A stretch of DNA of 9,197 nt from an uncultured Eubacteriales bacterium (GTDB lineage: Bacteria > Bacillota > Clostridia > Lachnospirales > Lachnospiraceae). The stretch's first letter is position 1; every line of letters begins with the position of its first letter. Both the position numbers and the translations under genes were made by a program. A model generated the notes under the pieces. That model worked only from the letters and a program-made list of their open reading frames with translations, was not told the origin of the DNA and searched no databases. The stretch lies in contig URND01000117.1 in the NCBI GenBank assembly GCA_900549105.1, positions 1 through 9,197 on the forward strand, given 5' to 3'. Positions 4,747 to 9,197 of this stretch are shown here, piece by piece.

Positions 4747-6912
4747 TTATAATTTCTCTCCTAACTCAAAGTTGAAGTGGAAACCATTATGGCCATCGAT
4801 GCTAATCACATCCCCTCCGGCCATGCGAATTGTATTATGCACAATCCACATACCGAGACCGTGACCATTTTCTCTGGAAGATTCATGAACTTCAAGTATA
4901 CGCATTGGATCATTAATATACTTTGGAGGCAAACCAACACCAGAATCTTCATAGGCGATTTTTAACAAGCCACCGACTTTATGGATGGATATATTAATTA
5001 CAATTTGACTTGAAGCTTTATTCTGCTGCCATGAATTTAGAATCAAATTATCAAAAATCGCTGTAAAAATGTCCTCTGATGTTTCAAAGTAAACCGATTC
5101 ATCAACATTTAGGTTGATCAACAAAGAGGCGTAGTCTCGCATCCAATTAGCCTTAATGTTCTCCATAATACTGTTAACAGAAAGGCTTCTAGGTGAAAAC
5201 TTTTTCTTCTCAATTTCATCGAGCATTGTGTCCATAAAGGCAACGATTTTTTGATTGATCGCCTTGTTGTGGCTTAAAAGTTGAGGCACATTTTTATAAC
5301 TATATTCTGTATATTCTTGCGAACACAAGTCTTCCCAAAAACCGTATTCCTTTAACGCCTCTACAATATATTGGTAGTTTACACTAACACTATTTCTGTC
5401 ATTTTTTAACTCGTGAGCAATAGACGATGCTTTTAGCCCTGTGGTTGCCAAAACATTTAAAATTCTGACATCGTACCGGTATTTCTTTTCGGTGGATTCT
5501 TTCTCGTCCTGAAAGCTCTTCGATTCTGCTTTCACCGCAGAAATTTCTTGGGCCAACGCTTTAGTCTCATTAGATGTTAAATGGATTTCTTTATTTCGTC
5601 CCCTAAGGATTTGTTCAATCATGGGCGTAGTAGGAGATGGCTTAGGAGCATTCTTTTTGTCAATTGAGCGGATAATTGCTTGCCTGTATCGTTCAAAGGC
5701 AGCAATACCAATGGTGATTATTTTTACAAACAGCTTAAAATACTCATTTTCCTCCAACCCTTGTCTGTTAGCTAAATCTCGAAGCTGATAATTTTCTTTT
5801 TTATCAATTTCGACTTTGCCAGAAAGTTGGTTTGCACGAACCCGCCATGCTCCTGTAGGATGTGTTGCAGCGGCAGGAGATTTTCGAGAACGCTGGTTAA
5901 GACCCAACCAATCTTTTTCTCCATCAAATGAAGCTATACTAAATGCGTTTCTATATAAAACGACTCCCTCATCATATCTATCGGAGAGAGCAGAATAGTT
6001 ATAGCAAAATCTTTCAACATCCTGTTTTGTAGGTGTTTTTAAAGAAAAATACAGTTCGGCCGAAAAATTTCCCAATTCTTTTAACATTGAATACAATTCG
6101 CCATCTGAAGAATCTATTTCTGTATTCCCAGCAAGTTCATCTAAAATAGATATAGCACTTGAAAAATGCTGCAAGTCAGTCGAAGGGCAATAATTTTTAG
6201 CAATATTAGAAAACTCATCACTTTCTATTGTATAATGAAGTTTCATTTCTGAAGCATTATAAAATAGTGCGATTAGGGTCACAAAGTTTTCTCCTAATTG
6301 CGGTCTTTTAAAAATATAAGAAACCTTTTTTCCGTAATCAGGGAAAACTTTTATGTTCATCCGGTTATCATTGCAGGTAATGGACAGATAATCAATTAAA
6401 TTCCTGATTGATTTTTCAGTCCAACGATCCCGCAAAGCAGAGATTTCAATCCGTGTCCCTGTCGGCAAATTTTCTTCATTGAGGAAGTCATCTAAAATGC
6501 TTTCAGACCAGTCGGTAGTCCATTTTACTGGAACTTCACCTTTCTTTACACTATAAACAGCAACTGACTCTCCAAGTCGAGCTAACGCAAACCGACCTAC
6601 ACCTTTAGACCCAGCCAATACACGTCCATCATTTTCTCCAACGCCAAAGAGGCTATAGCCCTTGTCGCTCTTTCCGACATGCATCCAGTTTTCATAAATT
6701 GTGCTTTTGCTCATGCCAATGCCGTCGTCAACAATGACTATGCTATGATTGGAAAAAGTGATGCTGACGGTACTTGCTTGTGCATCGTAAGCATTTTTTA
6801 CAAGTTCAAGTATCGCAGATTCTTTATTGGTAAAGTTCTGGACACCCAAGAGTTCAGCTATTGTGCTATCTTCCACAATATATTTAAGTCGTTCCATAAA
6901 GAATCGCTCCAT
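4747..6912 (-). CDS. Double GHKL protein: MORC/Hsp90-like ATPase fused to a histidine-kinase module
   Basis: This 721-aa protein has no membrane segment or signal peptide, so it acts in the cytoplasm. The N-terminal GHKL ATPase (about 25-200) shows the N-box ELVKNAYDA (36-44), DDGIGM (62-67), GSKGVGRFAL (101-110) and TGTRIEI (151-157), the Hsp90/MutL/MORC pattern. An S5-like middle segment follows, with VVLYRNAFSI (317-326), DWLGLNQRSR (334-343) and VEIDKKENYQLRDLANRQGL (367-386). Residues about 440-480 look like a coiled coil. The C-terminal kinase module has an H-box IAHELKND with H500 as candidate phosphorylation site, an N-box DNLILNS (621-627), DSGVG (656-660) and GHGLGMWIV (683-691). 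MORC-type ATPases of this group (paraMORC) are known from restriction-modification loci; the role as sensor kinase is inference. The ATG at 6912 has GGAAG eight bases upstream, but the predicted transcript start at 6923 would shorten that site. M6 at 6897 with GGAG nine bases upstream is a serious alternative. Confidence 0.9.
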   Translation of the reverse strand: MERFFMERLKYIVEDSTIAELLGVQNFTNKESAILELVKNAYDAQASTVSITFSNHSIVIVDDGIGMSKSTIYENWMHVGKSDKGYSLFGVGENDGRVLAGSKGVGRFALARLGESVAVYSVKKGEVPVKWTTDWSESILDDFLNEENLPTGTRIEISALRDRWTEKSIRNLIDYLSITCNDNRMNIKVFPDYGKKVSYIFKRPQLGENFVTLIALFYNASEMKLHYTIESDEFSNIAKNYCPSTDLQHFSSAISILDELAGNTEIDSSDGELYSMLKELGNFSAELYFSLKTPTKQDVERFCYNYSALSDRYDEGVVLYRNAFSIASFDGEKDWLGLNQRSRKSPAAATHPTGAWRVRANQLSGKVEIDKKENYQLRDLANRQGLEENEYFKLFVKIITIGIAAFERYRQAIIRSIDKKNAPKPSPTTPMIEQILRGRNKEIHLTSNETKALAQEISAVKAESKSFQDEKESTEKKYRYDVRILNVLATTGLKASSIAHELKNDRNSVSVNYQYIVEALKEYGFWEDLCSQEYTEYSYKNVPQLLSHNKAINQKIVAFMDTMLDEIEKKKFSPRSLSVNSIMENIKANWMRDYASLLINLNVDESVYFETSEDIFTAIFDNLILNSWQQNKASSQIVINISIHKVGGLLKIAYEDSGVGLPPKYINDPMRILEVHESSRENGHGLGMWIVHNTIRMAGGDVISIDGHNGFHFNFELGEKL

Positions 6913-6929
6913 TTCTTACACTTCCTTTT

Positions 6930-6958
6930 ATTATATCATATAAGAAAATAATCAGCAA
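6930..6958 (-). promoter_or_regulatory. Promoter of the kinase-receiver-HNH-methyltransferase operon
   Basis: On the minus strand the -35 TTGCTG (6958-6953) is separated by 17 bases from a perfect -10 TATAAT (6935-6930), preceded by TGA, i.e. an extended -10. Predicted start of transcription is about 6923. A 13-base perfect palindrome, TTATAT-C-ATATAA at 6931-6943, overlaps the -10 and could be an operator, although AT-rich palindromes are common by chance. No transcription factor gene is visible in the operon. Confidence 0.65.
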
Positions 6959-7100
6959 TAATGACCGAGAAAATTGGCGAACAATTGTGACGATTTGGGT
7001 ATGTTTTTAGTTTAGTATTCAGTTCCTTCCATATAATATGTCAAACTCATTACTCATACGTCCGCAATTATTTTGTTCATATTTGCGAATACTATGTTCA
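6936..7100. other. AT-rich intergenic region between metallophosphoesterase and operon
   Basis: This stretch separates the GC-rich recombinase/phosphoesterase unit from the AT-rich operon. Apart from the operon promoter at its left edge I see no gene and no convincing terminator after the phosphoesterase stop. A TTGACA on the minus strand at 7044-7039 lacks a good -10 at the correct distance. An 8-base inverted repeat (7013-7020 with 7087-7094) is too widely spaced to read as a hairpin. The change in base composition marks it as the probable right junction of the cassette. Confidence 0.4.
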
Positions 7101-7850
7101 TTATTTCAGCCGTATGATTTGCTCATACAGCATCACAAATTTCTTTTCCACCACCATGTTTTCATGGTAGTGCCCGAAGAACCAGTATTTGAACTGGCAT
7201 CGCTCTCGAACCTCATCGAGAAAGTCTGTCAGGGCATCCCGTTGGAACAACCCGCCGCTGAATGTGTCCTGAATGCTGCTGGGGCAGCAGTGGGTGATGA
7301 TGTAGTCCACATCCCAACCTGTTTTGTCCAGTGCTTCTCTTGCGGTCCGGTATTCGTCCTCGCCGGGCAGTTCCTCTTTCCACCAGAAGCGGTGATTGAC
7401 TCGGTAGAGAGCACCTGCGGCGTTGAGTTGCCTAAGCTTTCGCTCATAGTTTGGATCGTCAGGCTCCAGAATGCCGTCCCGAATGTCGTGACTGCTGGCC
7501 CCACCCATGGTAAAGATTTTCTTTCTGCAGATCTCGTAGAGCTGTCCTCGCATCAGGTGCAGGACGCTGGGACGGATCGGCTGCACCAGACCGCCATGCC
7601 ACTCACTTGTCGGGTAACTTCGGAGCAGATCATAGTTTTCGTGATTCCCACTGACGAACAGGGTGGTGAATGACCTGTCCTCCAGCCAGTCGAGCCATTG
7701 TTGTTCAATCTCACTGCCATCCCAGACGCCGCCAAAGTCGCCACAGATGATGAGGTAATCGTCTTTGGTCAGGCCCCCTTGCTCGCGGAATGCCACAGGG
7801 CGGAGCCTGCTGAAATCACCGTGGGTGTCACCGGTCATAAAAATTGCCAT
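7101..7850 (-). CDS. Calcineurin-like metallophosphoesterase
   Basis: This 249-aa protein belongs to the calcineurin-like phosphoesterase superfamily, two-metal hydrolases of phosphomono- or diesters. The five metal-binding motifs are all present: GDTHGD (7-12), GDFGG (37-41), GNHEN (68-72), THCCP with H187, and GHYHEN (226-231) with H227 and H229. The protein is soluble with no signal peptide. The open frame extends upstream to 7976, but that part overlaps the recombinase in another frame; the ATG at 7850 is right because GGGAAGG lies nine bases upstream and the GDTHGD motif then falls near the N-terminus, as usual. It starts 19 bases after the recombinase stop, so the two are probably co-transcribed. 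Its GC-rich codon use resembles the recombinase and not the cassette to its left, so it likely belongs to the same mobile element. Substrate unknown. Confidence 0.9.
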   Translation of the reverse strand: MAIFMTGDTHGDFSRLRPVAFREQGGLTKDDYLIICGDFGGVWDGSEIEQQWLDWLEDRSFTTLFVSGNHENYDLLRSYPTSEWHGGLVQPIRPSVLHLMRGQLYEICRKKIFTMGGASSHDIRDGILEPDDPNYERKLRQLNAAGALYRVNHRFWWKEELPGEDEYRTAREALDKTGWDVDYIITHCCPSSIQDTFSGGLFQRDALTDFLDEVRERCQFKYWFFGHYHENMVVEKKFVMLYEQIIRLK

Positions 7851-7869
7851 CTTTTTTCGCCTTCCCTTT

Positions 7870-9197
7870 TCATTGTAATCCCTGCTCGAGCACGATATCG
7901 GAGTCTCTAAATTGGATACGGATCGTATCAGCGTCCTCGACTGTGATCTTCTGAATGATCTGCCGGACGAACTCATCGTCGAACTCCGTGTAGCCCTCGC
8001 TGCATTCGATCAGGCTGTCCCACATTTGCTGGCGCTTGGCAACTTGTTCTTCCAGACCGACTTCTTCCTGCTGGGTCTCTAAAATTTGTTCCTTGAGAGA
8101 TGCCTTCTCATCCGTCAGGGCTTTCATTCTGGCGTTCAGATCAGCGTCGGCCATGTTGGACAGCAGCATGTCCAGCATATCTGCCTGCTCATGGCTGACT
8201 TCGTCAAGGCGGCGCTTCAGCGTCAGCAGTTTTGTACCGGTCTGAGTCAGCGCCTGCTTGGCTTCCTCCACCATCGCCAGCACATCGGGGCAGACCTCCT
8301 GCCGGATGGCTGCGTACTCGTTCATGGCGTTGAGGATGGCGCTGTGGAGCTTGCCTTCATCCAGCGTAGGCGAGGCATGGCAGTATTTTGTACCGAACTC
8401 CAGCCGGGAGACACACCTCCAGACGATGCGCTTTTTTCCGTCTCTGGCCCATGTCACCCGCTTGTAGGGGGAACCGCACTCACCGCACACTAGCAGTTCC
8501 GTCAGGGCGTATTTGCCGGAATATTTCCCGAGTTCCGTTTTTCCGCTCTTTTGCAGCACCTTTCGCTTGCTGGAGCGGCGCGTCATTTCTTTCCGCACCA
8601 GATCGAATGCCTCTCTTGAGATGATGGCGGGGTGGTTGTTTTCAACATAGTACATGACGCGCTCACCGCGGTTTTTTCGAACCTTCTTGGAGAGGCAGTC
8701 CGTAACATAGGTTTTCTGCAGCAGAGCATCCCCAATGTACTTTTCGTTGGTCAGGATGTTATGGATGATGGCGGGTGACCAGCCCTCCACACCCTGGGCT
8801 GTGGGAACACCGTCCTCGTCCAGCTCCCGTTTGATCTTGCCTAATGTGCAGCCGTCCAGATACCTGCGGTAGATGCGGCGGACGATTGCGGCTTCCTCCG
8901 GCACAATCTCCGGCTGGCCGTCCTCACCCTTGCGGTAGCCCAGCATTTTCTTATATTGAAAGTGGACATTGCCTGCCTTTGCGCTTTTCTCTTTGCCCCA
9001 TGCAACATTTTTGCTGAGTGACTCAGACTCTGCCTGGGCAAAGCCGCTGAACAGGGTGACCAGGAACTCACTGGATTCCGTAAGAGTATTGATATTCTCC
9101 TTTTCAAAGTACACGCCGATGCCATTGGCTTTAAGAAGTCGGACCGTATCCAGACAATCCACCGTGTTTCTGGCAAAGCGGGAGAGGGACTTGGTGA
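7870..9197 (-). CDS. Large serine recombinase, partial (N-terminus beyond right edge)
   Basis: This site-specific integrase/resolvase cuts and rejoins attachment sites through a serine-DNA intermediate. The frame is open to the right edge, reading TKSLSRFARNTVDCLDTVR, the conserved arginine helix of the serine-recombinase catalytic domain. The nucleophilic serine, some 60-70 residues upstream, is outside the window. GFAQAESESLSKNV (from about 8994 to 9045) is the end of the catalytic domain. A Recombinase domain follows (GYRKGEDGQPEIVPEEAAIV; VEGWSPAIIHNILTNEKYIG), then a zinc ribbon (LLVCGECGSPYKR ... WRCVSRLEFGTKYC), then a long coiled coil (about 7990-8270) as in large serine recombinases of phages and Clostridia transposons. 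About 442 residues are visible, consistent with a full length near 510-550. No broken frame is seen. No attachment site could be identified, since it may lie beyond the right edge or be shared with an unseen far end. Confidence 0.93.
   Translation of the reverse strand, partial: TKSLSRFARNTVDCLDTVRLLKANGIGVYFEKENINTLTESSEFLVTLFSGFAQAESESLSKNVAWGKEKSAKAGNVHFQYKKMLGYRKGEDGQPEIVPEEAAIVRRIYRRYLDGCTLGKIKRELDEDGVPTAQGVEGWSPAIIHNILTNEKYIGDALLQKTYVTDCLSKKVRKNRGERVMYYVENNHPAIISREAFDLVRKEMTRRSSKRKVLQKSGKTELGKYSGKYALTELLVCGECGSPYKRVTWARDGKKRIVWRCVSRLEFGTKYCHASPTLDEGKLHSAILNAMNEYAAIRQEVCPDVLAMVEEAKQALTQTGTKLLTLKRRLDEVSHEQADMLDMLLSNMADADLNARMKALTDEKASLKEQILETQQEEVGLEEQVAKRQQMWDSLIECSEGYTEFDDEFVRQIIQKITVEDADTIRIQFRDSDIVLEQGLQ

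Noticed and set aside
3477..6912. Assignment to Septu (PtuA ATPase plus PtuB HNH)
   Set aside because: The ATPase is of the GHKL type with a kinase module, not an ABC/SMC-like PtuA ATPase with Walker motifs, and a receiver and methylase are added.
7013..7094. 8-base inverted repeat TAGTATTC / GAATACTA
   Set aside because: The arms are 66 bases apart in AT-rich DNA; no link to a gene end or att site can be shown.
7038..7673. 211-codon open frame on the plus strand
   Set aside because: It is antisense to the metallophosphoesterase, whose five metal-binding motifs are intact; no ribosome site or recognisable domain on the plus strand.
7835..7873. 12-codon leader ORF (MKREGEKRWQFL) starting in an ATGA with the recombinase stop
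   Set aside because: It overlaps the phosphoesterase start and has no independent ribosome site; probably fortuitous.
7851..7976. Longer N-terminus for the metallophosphoesterase
   Set aside because: These 42 codons overlap the recombinase C-terminus out of frame and are low-complexity in character; the ATG at 7850 has a good ribosome site and places GDTHGD near the N-terminus.

Overview
The window reads as an accessory region of a Gram-positive, Clostridia-like bacterium. This is inference from the gut-Firmicutes style of the large serine recombinase, the purine-rich Shine-Dalgarno sites and the TATAAT-type promoters; nothing in the window names a species. All convincing genes lie on the minus strand, so transcription runs from right to left. 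By eye, the centre (about 1890-7100) is clearly AT-rich, while both flanks are GC-rich. The centre therefore looks like a separately acquired cassette between mobile-element genes.

Right flank (7101-9197): a large serine recombinase runs off the right edge and lacks its N-terminal catalytic serine region. Nineteen bases downstream of its stop begins a calcineurin-like metallophosphoesterase with a complete set of metal-binding motifs.

Centre (1884-6912): a compact operon starts from a good extended -10 promoter (6930-6958). In order of transcription it encodes: (1) a 721-aa soluble protein with two GHKL ATPase modules, the N-terminal one MORC/Hsp90-like and the C-terminal one histidine-kinase-like with an H-box; (2) a receiver-domain protein without a DNA-binding output domain; (3) an HNH endonuclease whose start overlaps the receiver gene by 20 bases; (4) an Eco57I/TaqI-type N6-adenine DNA methyltransferase; and (5) the 5' start of a fifth gene, coupled to the methyltransferase by an ATGA overlap and cut off by an IS66 insertion. 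The most economical reading is a restriction-modification-like defence system in which a cytoplasmic sensor kinase and a receiver protein control an HNH nuclease, and the methylase marks self DNA. GHKL ATPases of the MORC/paraMORC type are known from restriction-modification neighbourhoods. I do not recognise this exact gene set as a named system.

Left flank (1-about 1781): an IS66-family insertion sequence in the order tnpA, tnpB, tnpC, with tnpC running off the left edge. Its outer end probably lies near 1781. It inserted in the same orientation as the operon, so operon read-through enters it. A 36-base hairpin at the IS end overlaps the tnpA -10 box.

No stretch over 300 bases lacks a gene. 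The two largest gaps, 1684-1883 and 6913-7100, are described as the IS66 end with the broken fifth gene, and as the operon promoter region.
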